DNA from: an uncultured Acidobacteriota bacterium
Lineage (GTDB): Bacteria > Acidobacteriota > Thermoanaerobaculia > UBA5066
Direction of reading: 5' to 3'
Length of the DNA: 5,288 nt
Assembly (NCBI GenBank): GCA_937902605.1
Contig: CALFNC010000162.1
Span: forward strand, 1-5,288
This document shows positions 1-4,783 of this stretch, one piece after another; the stretch's first letter is position 1, and every line of letters begins with the position of its first letter. Both the position numbers and the translations under genes were made by a program. The notes under the pieces are model-generated. The model was not told the DNA's origin. It was given only the letters and a program-made list of their open reading frames with translations, and did not search any database.

Positions 1-1044
1 GTGGACGGTCGGGTCGCGGTCGTCACCGGACTCTGCGTGGGGACGATGTGGGAAGGCGCGGTGGAGCGCGGCCTGCCGGGGTGGCGCGACACGGGCGTGG
101 AGGTCCGCGGCCCCGCGGTGGCCGACGTGGCACACGCCTTTGCAGACACCTGGGCGGCCACGGGGCCGCCGCTACCTCCCGATGAGATTCCGGCGCCCGG
201 CCTGCTTGCGGAGGGTGATGTGGACCTGCGCGTGGTCGCGTCGATGCCGGGCACCGGTGGTCTCTACCGCCTCGACCCGCTCGTCGCGTCCCTCGCCCGC
301 CGCACGCTGTGGCTGACCGACGCGTACTTCGCCGGCACGTCGAGCTATGTCCAGGCGCTCAGGGCCGCGGCGCACGACGGCGTCGACGTGCGCCTGCTCG
401 TCCCCGGCCCGGGAAGCGACATCCCCTTCACGCAGGCCGTGTCCCGCGCTGGGTATCGCGCCTTGCTGGAGGCCGGCGTCCGCGTCTTCGAGTGGAACGG
501 CTCGATGCTGCATGCCAAAACCGCGGTGGCCGATGCGCGCTGGGCGCGGGTGGGCTCCACCAACCTCAACCTGGCGAGCTGGATCGGGAACCGCGAGCTG
601 GACGTGGTGGTCGAGAACGAGGCCTTTGGTCGCCAGATGGAGGAGATGTTCCGGGAGGATCTCAGCCATTCCACCGAGATCATTCTCCACCGCTGGGCGC
701 GGGTGCGCCCTGTGGGAAATGTCCGCCAGCCCCGGGTCCGCGGCGCCGGAGGGAGCACGACGCGGGCCGCGGCTGGCGCGCTGCGCGTCGGCAACGCCCT
801 CGGGTCCGTCCTGGCGGCGCGCCGGCTCCACGGTCCAGCGGAGAGATGGCTCATGGCCGAGGGCGGACTCCTGCTCGCCGTCGTGGCCGCCCTCGGATTC
901 CTGTGGCCGCGCCTCGTGGCCTGGCCGCTCGCCGCGTTCAGCCTGTGGCTGGGGCTGGCGCTTCTCGCCCGCTCCGTGAGGCGTAAGACGGACATTCCGC
1001 CAGAAGGCGAAGAACGGAGCGCCGCAAGGGTGCAGAGGGACTGA
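1..1044 (+). CDS. Cardiolipin synthase-like phospholipase D family protein (5' end outside window)
   Basis: The protein belongs to the phospholipase D superfamily, most like cardiolipin synthases, which transfer phosphatidyl groups at the inner membrane. Base 1 falls inside the gene: the first residues, [10 protein letters not shown], look like the tail of HKD motif 1 (HxKxxxxD), so its His and Lys lie upstream. The GTG at base 1 is therefore an internal Val, not a start. Motif 2 is intact: H171, K173 and D178, then GSTN at 186-189 and an N-R-E at 197-199 (numbered within the 347 visible residues). The C-terminus has two hydrophobic stretches, about 288-303 and 306-323, ending in a basic tail that would anchor it to the membrane. 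Its stop overlaps the next start (TGATG), which implies translational coupling. E. coli clsB (ybhO) sits beside an EEP gene (ybhP) in the same way. The family is sure. Cardiolipin synthase rather than another PLD activity is inferred from layout and context. Confidence 0.88.
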   Translation: MDGRVAVVTGLCVGTMWEGAVERGLPGWRDTGVEVRGPAVADVAHAFADTWAATGPPLPPDEIPAPGLLAEGDVDLRVVASMPGTGGLYRLDPLVASLARRTLWLTDAYFAGTSSYVQALRAAAHDGVDVRLLVPGPGSDIPFTQAVSRAGYRALLEAGVRVFEWNGSMLHAKTAVADARWARVGSTNLNLASWIGNRELDVVVENEAFGRQMEEMFREDLSHSTEIILHRWARVRPVGNVRQPRVRGAGGSTTRAAAGALRVGNALGSVLAARRLHGPAERWLMAEGGLLLAVVAALGFLWPRLVAWPLAAFSLWLGLALLARSVRRKTDIPPEGEERSAARVQRD

Positions 1045-1790
1045 TGCGTTTCCGGGTGATGACCTACAACATCCACCGCGCGATCGGTGTCGACCGTCGC
1101 TTTCGTCCCGAGCGGATGATCCGCATCATCGAGAGCCACGAGCCGGACATCGTCCTCCTGCAGGAGGTGGATGACGGCGTCCCGCGGTCACGCGGGTTGG
1201 ATCTCGCGCGAGAGCTGGCGGCACCCTTGGGTTACCCCCACGTGGCCGTTGGTCACAACGTTATCCTCCGCAAGGGCCGCTATGGCAACGCCACCTTGAG
1301 CCGGCATCCGATCCTTCGCGAGCGCAACATCGACCTGACCATCGGAAATTGGAAACGCCGCGGCTGCCAGCATACCGCCATCGTCCTGGAGGGCCGGGGG
1401 GGGCGCAGCCACCGGCTCGAGGTCTTCAACCTGCACCTGGGTCTCTCGGCCCACCAGCGCGAGGAACAGGTTGCGCTTCTCGCCCGGTCCCGCGAGATGG
1501 CTTCGCTGGGGACCGGCGTAGCTTGCCTCGTAGGTGGCGACTTCAACGACTGGCGCTCGCTGCTGCAGCCCTTCTTCACCAAACGGCTGCGGTTCCGCTC
1601 CGCCACCGACCGCTCCCTGGACGGCGAGAAGGCGATTGCCACCTACCCGTCCTTCTTTCCCAGGGGTCCCCTCGACAGGATCTACTACCGCGGGCCTGTC
1701 AAGCTCCTCTCGGCTCGCCGCTGCCGGCTGCGGCTCTCGCGGATCGCCAGCGACCATCTCCCGATCATCGCCGACTTCGAGATCCACTGA
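1044..1790 (+). CDS. Endonuclease/exonuclease/phosphatase (EEP) family protein, YbhP-like
   Basis: A 248-aa single-domain EEP protein, the fold of exonuclease III, sphingomyelinases and inositol phosphatases. The metal and phosphate site motifs appear in order: TYNIH (7-11, N9), LQEV (39-42, E41), YGNATLSRHPI (80-90), NLHLG (129-133), GGDFNDW (164-170, D166 and N168), PLDRIYY (209-215) and SDHLPIIADF (236-245, D237 and H238). All key catalytic positions are present, so a working metal-dependent phosphodiesterase or phosphatase is expected. There is no signal peptide, so it is probably cytoplasmic. The ATG overlaps the upstream stop by one base. The partnership with a cardiolipin synthase matches E. 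coli ybhP/clsB and hints at a role in phospholipid metabolism, but the substrate of this branch is not visible in sequence and a nuclease role cannot be excluded. It ends 14 bases from the convergent grpE. Confidence 0.9.
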   Translation: MRFRVMTYNIHRAIGVDRRFRPERMIRIIESHEPDIVLLQEVDDGVPRSRGLDLARELAAPLGYPHVAVGHNVILRKGRYGNATLSRHPILRERNIDLTIGNWKRRGCQHTAIVLEGRGGRSHRLEVFNLHLGLSAHQREEQVALLARSREMASLGTGVACLVGGDFNDWRSLLQPFFTKRLRFRSATDRSLDGEKAIATYPSFFPRGPLDRIYYRGPVKLLSARRCRLRLSRIASDHLPIIADFEIH

Positions 1791-1804
1791 CCCCGCCGGT
1801 CCTC

Positions 1805-2365
1805 CTATTCCGCAACCCGCACGCGGGCGGGACGGAGGAGCTCGTCGTTCCACAGGTAGCCGCGGCCGGCCTCGTCGACAACGGTTCCCGGTGCGCCGTC
1901 GAAGTCCCGAACCGTGGCCAGGGCTTCGTGGCGCGTCGGGTCAAAGGGTTGGCCGACACTCTCGAACGACTTCACGCCCTCGGCTTCCAGCAGGCTTCTC
2001 AGCCGGCGCTGCATTCCGTAGAGGCCTGCGACCACCGAATCCGGCTACTCGTCAATGTGAACCAGGGCGCGATCGAAGCCGTCGGCCAGATCGACGAGCG
2101 CGAGCAGCAGGTCCTGCTTGGCTTGCCGGGCGGCCACGTCGCGATCGCGTTCCACCCGACGCCTGTAGTTCTCGAAGTCCGCTCTCGTCCGCAGGTAACG
2201 GTCGCGCTCCTGCTCCAGCTCGGCTCGCAGCCCCTCGAGGCCAGCCTGCTCCAAGCCCGCTGGCGGCGTTCCTTCTTTGACCGAGTCGTCTGCCACGCTG
2301 CCCGTCCGCTTCCTATCCGCCACCGGGTGGGAGGCTCCCAAATTGATCCTGGTTGCTTTAGCCAC
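1805..2365 (-). pseudogene. grpE: GrpE nucleotide exchange factor, interrupted by an in-frame amber codon
   Basis: GrpE is the dimeric nucleotide exchange factor of the DnaK chaperone. The reading frame starts at GTG 2365, preceded by GGAGG with a 6-base gap, and ends at TAG 1805-1807. That gives 187 codons including the stop, a normal GrpE length. The N-terminal part (codons 1-106) has a charged leader and the long dimerisation helix (ERDRYLRTRADFENYRRRVE around 53-72, LLLALVDLADGFDRAL at 86-101). The C-terminal part (about 111-186) has the signature GQPFDPTRHEA at 138-148 and the end motif GYLWNDELLRPARVRV. Between them codon 107 is TAG (2045-2047), with both halves in the same frame and no visible gap in the family pattern. 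A GTG at 2035 could restart translation, but no Shine-Dalgarno precedes it. The gene is either a recent single-base pseudogene, a sequencing error, a read-through case, or expressed as two fragments. No CIRCE element and no dnaK or dnaJ neighbour are seen. Confidence 0.85.
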
Positions 2366-2371
2366 GGAGTA

Positions 2372-2376
2372 CCTCC
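2372..2376 (-). promoter_or_regulatory. Ribosome binding site that sets the grpE start
   Basis: On the minus strand GGAGG is followed by six bases (TACTCC) and GTG at 2365. The open frame extends upstream to an ATG near 2476, but that stretch has no GrpE-like content and no comparable ribosome binding site, so the GTG is the better start. Confidence 0.7.
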
Positions 2377-2503
2377 GAACGGGTCCCTTCATGGCCGCCC
2401 TACGATCGCCTTGACAGCCGCCTCGGCCCCAATGTGTGTGGGAGTCGAAGACCCCAAACCACGACCGTGCTCTCACCCATGATCATGCCTCCGGCAGCAG
2501 CCT

Positions 2504-2520
2504 TGCATTTGGCGTGCCGG
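2504..2520 (-). promoter_or_regulatory. Possible weak sigma-54 promoter facing grpE
   Basis: Read on the minus strand, CCGGCACGCCAAATGCA fits the -24/-12 pattern (YTGGCACGRNNNTTGCW) with the GG and GC dinucleotides at the required spacing and CACG intact. Three other positions differ from consensus. Transcription would begin near 2493, leaving a leader of about 128 bases before the grpE GTG. Sites with this many mismatches turn up by chance, so this is a tentative call. Confidence 0.25.
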
Positions 2521-2571
2521 GGAGGCCGTAGCTCGATGTGGAGGCGCACCGTTCGGAGCGCCCCCCACTCC

Positions 2572-2583
2572 CGGTTGCAACCG
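2572..2583. repeat. Perfect 12-bp palindrome CGGTTGCAACCG
   Basis: CGGTTGCAACCG reads the same on both strands and lies between the divergent grpE and small membrane genes. It is operator-like in size and symmetry, about 140 bases upstream of the predicted start of transcription for the plus-strand gene. The function is not known. Confidence 0.4.
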
Positions 2584-2631
2584 CTTCCGTCCCCGTTGAA
2601 AGAACTACAGGAAGTCGTCGTGTGAGCCGTC

Positions 2632-2654
2632 GCCGGCCCCGTCGGACGGCCGGC
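2632..2654. repeat. Inverted repeat upstream of the sigma-54 promoter
   Basis: GCCGGCC at 2632-2638 and GGCCGGC at 2648-2654 are perfect inverted arms around a 9-base centre. The centre of the dyad is about 80 bases before the predicted transcription start near 2722, a usual distance for an enhancer-binding protein site at sigma-54 promoters. GC-rich dyads are common in such DNA, so binding is an inference. Confidence 0.35.
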
Positions 2655-2694
2655 CTATGCGAGTCGGGGCGACCGACGCGAGGGCCCGACCAGC

Positions 2695-2711
2695 CTGGCA
2701 CAGGGCTTGCT
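2695..2711 (+). promoter_or_regulatory. Sigma-54 (-24/-12) promoter
   Basis: CTGGCACAGGGCTTGCT matches the RpoN consensus YTGGCACGRNNNTTGCW at all conserved bases except the G after CAC. The -24 TGGCAC and -12 TTGC are separated by exactly five bases, as required. Initiation would be near 2722, about 72 bases upstream of the ATG at 2794. If real, the small membrane gene, and perhaps those after it, need a bacterial enhancer-binding protein for expression. The motif call is good; in vivo use is not shown. Confidence 0.65.
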
Positions 2712-2793
2712 ATCGTCGTGGCATGTCTGGCAAGCAATCGTGTCTGGGTCCTCGACTCGGAGAGCGCCAGGCCTTTCTGAGGGAGGCATTAGG

Positions 2794-3012
2794 ATGAACA
2801 GGCTCAAAGGCGTCGCCCTCCTCCTGCTCGCGGCCGGCATCCTCGCGCTCGCGTACGGCGGCTTCACGTACACCAGGAGGACACACCAGACGAAGCTCGG
2901 GCCTCTCGAGTTTGCGATCAAGGAGAAGGAGACCGTCAACGTGCCGGTGTGGGCCGGCGTCGCTGCAATCGTGGTCGGCGGGGTTTTGCTCTTCGTGCGT
3001 ACGAAGGAGTAG
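2794..3012 (+). CDS. Small two-helix membrane protein (72 aa)
   Basis: A 72-aa protein with two predicted transmembrane helices, about residues 5-22 and 52-69. Between them is a roughly 29-residue loop that begins YGGFTYTRR, then KLGPLEF and a charged KEKET. The ATG at 2794 is chosen because GGGAGG lies 7 bases upstream; the open frame extends further 5' but without a start of similar quality. From memory, small membrane proteins of this layout (hydrophobic helix, YGG.TYT, polar loop, second helix ending in a short basic tail) are widespread in proteobacteria and allied phyla as proteins of unknown function. I cannot give a family number. A sigma-54 promoter lies upstream and a second tiny membrane gene follows at 3186, suggesting an envelope stress role. 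Its stop codon lies within the ribosome binding region of the next possible ORF. Confidence 0.8.
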   Translation: MNRLKGVALLLLAAGILALAYGGFTYTRRTHQTKLGPLEFAIKEKETVNVPVWAGVAAIVVGGVLLFVRTKE

Positions 3013-3014
3013 CC

Positions 3015-3167
3015 ATGTCTGCGTCCGCGCCTGAGTCCCCATGGCGCTCGAGCCCGCGGTTCCAAGGGCCGCGAAAAGGGCATATGCCAACGCCGACGCA
3101 CCATCTCAGGAACCGAATGTTCGCCGTGGCGGCGCTCCTCGTCGGCGAGATGAAGAACTACGCGTAA
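3015..3167 (+). CDS. Possible 50-aa ORF, perhaps the truncated start of an exported protein
   Basis: A 50-codon frame starts at ATG 3015, two bases after the preceding stop, with AAGGAG at 3004-3009, five bases before the ATG, so initiation is plausible. The product is Ser/Pro/Arg-rich for about 25 residues, then has a short hydrophobic run (MFAVAALLV) and ends at TAA 3165-3167. An internal ATG at 3084 in the same frame would give 27 residues. From 3036 to 3111 the DNA resembles the leader and first codons of the Met/His-rich gene at 3513, and the frames correspond, with ATG in the intact gene aligning to ACG here. The simplest reading is a remnant of a duplicated signal-peptide gene that may still be translated as a tiny peptide. 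No family is recognised. Confidence 0.35.
   Translation: MSASAPESPWRSSPRFQGPRKGHMPTPTHHLRNRMFAVAALLVGEMKNYA
3036..3111 (+). repeat. Diverged direct repeat, copy A (truncated leader)
   Basis: This stretch aligns to 3458-3534 with about 55 of 76 bases identical by hand count and one single-base gap. Identical blocks include TCCCCATGG, CGCGGT, AGGGCCGC and GACGCACC. Here it lies inside the possible 50-aa ORF. The base run that matches the start codon of the gene at 3513 reads ACG. Confidence 0.55.
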
Positions 3168-3185
3168 CGAGACTGGAGGACTGTA

Positions 3186-3335
3186 ATGCTTTGGACAATC
3201 TTCGTCATTCTCCTCGTACTGTGGCTCCTCGGCATGGTCACCTCCACCACAATGGGCGGTTTCGTCCACATTCTGCTGGTGGTGGCGGTAATCATTCTGA
3301 TCATCAACCTCGTCTCCGGACGACGCGCCCTCTAG
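3186..3335 (+). CDS. lmo0937-type small membrane protein (49 aa, DUF5670-like)
   Basis: A 49-residue, almost wholly hydrophobic protein that starts MLWTIFVILLVLWLLG, has a short polar turn (TSTTMGG), and continues with FVHILLVVAVIILIINL before a basic tail (SGRRAL). The pattern (MLWTI start, LW.LG, GG..HILLV, basic C-terminus) is that of the lmo0937/DUF5670 family of tiny membrane proteins, which are about this length. Their molecular role is not established; they are often found beside stress genes. GGAGG at 3175-3179 lies six bases before the ATG, which fixes the start. It ends at TAG 3333-3335. The last codons and stop form a small hairpin (CGCCC, loop TCTA, GGGCG) with no T-run. Together with the gene at 2794 it forms a pair of small inner-membrane proteins that probably share the upstream sigma-54 promoter. 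Confidence 0.85.
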   Translation: MLWTIFVILLVLWLLGMVTSTTMGGFVHILLVVAVIILIINLVSGRRAL

Positions 3336-3457
3336 GGCGATTCGTCGGGACGACAGCATGGGGCGGTGGACGCCGCAATTCCAGTGAGGGCCAGCCGCCC
3401 CGAGGTCCCGAGCCGCGCAGTGCGCTCGTCGGGTCCCCATCTCTATCCGCGTCTCTC

Positions 3458-3534
3458 TCCCCATGGAGCCTCAACGCGCGGTCCCTAGGGCCGCCAGAAA
3501 GGACACACGATAATGAAGACGCACCTTATCAAGA
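3458..3534 (+). repeat. Diverged direct repeat, copy B (leader and start of the Met/His-rich gene)
   Basis: This is the intact partner of the repeat at 3036-3111. It covers a 16-codon mini-ORF at 3463-3513, the AAAGGA ribosome binding site (3498-3503), the ATG at 3513 and about the first seven codons of the Met/His-rich gene. Similarity fades within the signal peptide. Confidence 0.55.
3463..3513 (+). CDS. Possible 16-residue leader peptide ORF overlapping the next start
   Basis: ATG 3463 opens MEPQRAVPRAARKDTR and stops at TAA 3511-3513, overlapping the ATG of the downstream gene by one base (TAATG). The core AVPRAA followed by two basic residues is also encoded in repeat copy A. There the changes within GCG GTC CCT AGG GCC GCC are all synonymous and the next two codons swap Lys and Arg. 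This suggests, but does not prove, a translated peptide. Against it, no Shine-Dalgarno precedes ATG 3463; the upstream bases are pyrimidine-rich. A non-coding leader element is the main alternative. Confidence 0.25.
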   Translation: MEPQRAVPRAARKDTR

Positions 3535-4043
3535 TTCTCGTTCCCGGCATCGTTGCCGCTGCCGCGCTCGCGCTCGCCGTGAGCGCGGGCGCCGAAACGC
3601 CTCCGCCCGCTGCGACCCCTCCGGCCGCCACGGCCCCTCAGGCGGCCCCAATGACTGGCCACCACAAGGCCCATGTTGCGAGGGCCAAGCACGACACCGA
3701 CATGAAGGCGGAGTGCCAGGCCATGATGGACAAGAAGCAGGAGATGCAGGACAAGGCGGGGGCGATGGACGCCTCTCTGGACAAGCTGGTGGCAGAAATG
3801 AACGCCGCCACGGGGTCCAAAGAGGTCGGCGCCCTGGAGAAGCCAATGGCGGCTGTCATCAATGAGCTGGTCGCCCAGCGGAAGGCCTCCCAAGCCATGA
3901 TGGCGGAGATGCAGCCCGCGATGATGACCCACATGATGCGTCACATGCGTAGGCACGGAACGAAGGGCGCCATGGAGTGCCCGATGATGAAGACGGGCCA
4001 TCCTCCCGAACCCAAGGCAGAGGAGAAGAAGCCTACGATGTAA
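3513..4043 (+). CDS. Met- and His-rich exported protein, possible metal binding
   Basis: A 176-aa protein with a clear signal peptide: MKTHLIK, a hydrophobic core to about residue 23, and a likely cut after AGA at 25-27. An Ala/Pro/Thr-rich linker follows (28-46), then HHKAHVARAKH (50-60). The charged body (61-148) is probably helical, with Asp/Lys/Glu and repeated paired methionines. The segment around 129-148 is dense in MM, MTHMMRHMRRH. It ends with ECPMMK (155-160) and a Pro/Glu/Lys tail. I count 21 Met, 8 His and 2 Cys, with His and Met clustered as in periplasmic copper or silver binding proteins. No known metal-resistance family is recognised with certainty, so metal binding is inferred from composition. 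A Spy/CpxP-like helical chaperone role is an alternative, though its signature motifs are not seen. AAAGGA is nine bases before the ATG. Similar proteins of unknown function occur in soil and subsurface bacteria, as I recall. Confidence 0.8.
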   Translation: MKTHLIKILVPGIVAAAALALAVSAGAETPPPAATPPAATAPQAAPMTGHHKAHVARAKHDTDMKAECQAMMDKKQEMQDKAGAMDASLDKLVAEMNAATGSKEVGALEKPMAAVINELVAQRKASQAMMAEMQPAMMTHMMRHMRRHGTKGAMECPMMKTGHPPEPKAEEKKPTM

Positions 4044-4056
4044 GGAGCCCGCAGGA

Positions 4057-4085
4057 CGGCGGGGCGCTCCCTCACAGCCCCGCCG
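4057..4085 (+). terminator. Strong hairpin between the Met/His-rich and cupin genes, no T-run
   Basis: CGGCGGGGC at 4057-4065 pairs perfectly with GCCCCGCCG at 4077-4085 around an 11-base loop. A second small stem (CCCAG 4086-4090 with CTGGG 4098-4102) follows directly. Neither is followed by a T-run, so it is not a standard intrinsic terminator. It may pause RNA polymerase, aid factor-dependent ending, or protect the 3' end of the upstream message. Confidence 0.35.
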
Positions 4086-4168
4086 CCCAGCCCGTTCCTG
4101 GGCGAAGAGGGCCTCATCCGTCGGAAAGAGCACCGGCGCTGGGGCCCGAGGAAGAGGAGGACACGACA

Positions 4169-4576
4169 ATGAACAAATACGTTGGAGAGCTCGAGAAGCT
4201 CACCCTGAGTAATGGCTACTTCCGGCAGGTGCTTTTCACCGCCAAGCACGCCCAGCTCGTGGTGATGTGCTTACAACCAGGTGAGGACATCGGCGACGAG
4301 GTTCACCCCGACGTCGATCAATTCTTCCGCATCGAGAAAGGCGAGGCCAGGTTTGTCTTCGACGAGAAGGAGGAACGCCTGGTGCACGATGGCGGCGGAG
4401 TCGTGGTGCCGGCGGGGACATACCATAACGTCATCAACGCTTCGAAGACGGCACAGCTGAAGCTATACACGATCTACTCTCCGCCGAACCACCCGGACGG
4501 CACCGTGCATAAGACGAAGGCAGAGGCGGAGGCGGCCGAGAAGTCGCACGCCGCAGCGGGCCTCGACGTGCATTGA
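4169..4576 (+). CDS. Cupin domain protein with a modified metal site
   Basis: A 135-aa single cupin domain without a signal peptide, presumably cytoplasmic. Cupin motif 1 is PGEDIGDEVHPDVDQFFRI (37-55) ending at G58; motif 2 is PAGTYHNVIN (81-90). The usual HxH...E of motif 1 is here H46-P-D48 and Q51, so only H46 and H86 are the standard ligands, with D48 or D50 and Q51 as possible replacements. The C-terminus carries LKLYTIYSPPNHPDGTVHKT (97-116) and an Ala/Glu-rich tail, which I recognise from a common group of small cupins with unknown substrate. ATG 4169 is set by GAGGAGG at 4154-4160, eight bases upstream. The gene follows the Met/His-rich gene after 125 bases containing a hairpin, so it may have its own transcript. 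Likely roles are a small-molecule oxygenase, isomerase or binding protein; none can be chosen. Confidence 0.88.
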   Translation: MNKYVGELEKLTLSNGYFRQVLFTAKHAQLVVMCLQPGEDIGDEVHPDVDQFFRIEKGEARFVFDEKEERLVHDGGGVVVPAGTYHNVINASKTAQLKLYTIYSPPNHPDGTVHKTKAEAEAAEKSHAAAGLDVH

Positions 4577-4589
4577 AGACTCGCTGCCA

Positions 4590-4604
4590 TTCCGGGGCCC
4601 GGAA
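4590..4604. repeat. Short perfect inverted repeat after the cupin gene
   Basis: TTCCGGGGCCCGGAA is a 7-bp dyad around one central G, 14 bases after the cupin stop. It could be an operator for the gene at 4784 or, as RNA, add to the terminator structure just downstream. Confidence 0.3.
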
Positions 4605-4608
4605 ACGT

Positions 4609-4632
4609 CCGAAGCACCCTTCGGGGCATTTT
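4609..4632 (+). terminator. Probable intrinsic terminator after the cupin gene
   Basis: CCGAAG (4609-4614), loop CACC, CTTCGG (4619-4624) form a perfect 6-bp stem, followed by GGCATTTT. The T-run is short (four), so the terminator is moderate at best. Its place 33 bases after the cupin stop fits the end of that transcript. The rest of the 4577-4783 gap shows no gene and no promoter I can support. Confidence 0.45.
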
Positions 4633-4783
4633 GTAGCCCTTGCGAGCCGATTGATGCCATCCCGTGGCTTCACGCGGCCGCTCTGCCTCGGGCCAGCGTC
4701 GTCAGCGGGCGTCGCCACTAGCCCATGCCTCGCTCCGGCACCGACGAGGACCGGCCGGGAACGCATCCAGGAAGGAGTTCGCC

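Larger units (their letters stand above)
2366..2793. other. Divergent intergenic control region without a gene
   Basis: This 428-base stretch separates minus-strand grpE from the plus-strand small membrane gene. I see no supported gene in it; the open frames crossing it on both strands lack family features and good ribosome binding sites. It holds a strong -24/-12 promoter at 2695-2711 (+), a weaker one at 2504-2520 (-), and several dyads. The dyads are GGGaGTC-GAA-GACCCC at about 2440-2455, an imperfect one at 2543-2562 (GGCGC and GCGCC arms), a perfect 12-bp palindrome at 2572-2583, and a 7-bp inverted repeat at 2632-2654. The density of dyads between divergent promoters suggests activator or repressor binding, but no regulator family can be named from them. 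Confidence 0.6.

Noticed and set aside
1791..1830. Bidirectional terminator between the convergent EEP and grpE genes
   Set aside because: The gap is only 14 bases and the short GC dyad nearby (CCCGC and GCGGG) has a 2-base loop and no T-run on either strand.
2035..2044. Programmed re-initiation at GTG 2035 after the grpE amber codon
   Set aside because: No Shine-Dalgarno precedes the GTG, so I did not annotate the C-terminal half as a separate gene, although re-initiation after a nearby stop cannot be excluded.
2409..2436. Heat-shock-like promoter on the + strand: CTTGAC then CCCCAATG
   Set aside because: The spacing is about two bases short of the sigma-32 pattern, the -10 is imperfect, and it points away from grpE. 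No -10 for sigma-70 fits the TTGACA either.
1349..2482. A 377-codon open frame on the + strand crossing the EEP gene and antisense to grpE
   Set aside because: It overlaps two genes with clear family motifs, its product is low-complexity Pro/Arg/Ala-rich, and no ribosome binding site supports its start. It is a high-GC shadow frame.
2430..2600. tRNA-like words: GGGGTCTTCGACTCCC on the minus strand and GGCCGTAGCTCGATGTGG on the plus strand
   Set aside because: I tried to fold full cloverleafs on both strands. The T-loop lacks G53 on the minus strand and TTC on the plus strand, and no acceptor stem or 7-base anticodon loop with a paired stem could be closed.
3326..3339. Hairpin over the stop codon of the lmo0937-type gene as a terminator
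   Set aside because: The stem is five base pairs and no T-run follows, so it does not qualify as an intrinsic terminator.
3041..3865. A 274-codon + strand frame starting MALEPAVPRAAKR
   Set aside because: It runs through the lmo0937-type gene and the Met/His-rich gene in another frame with Arg/Gly/Pro-rich content. Only its first few codons are of interest, as part of the duplicated leader.
3471..4169. A 232-codon minus-strand frame opposite the Met/His-rich gene, rich in His and Leu
   Set aside because: Its composition is the antisense image of Met and Ala codons; no motif or ribosome binding site supports it.
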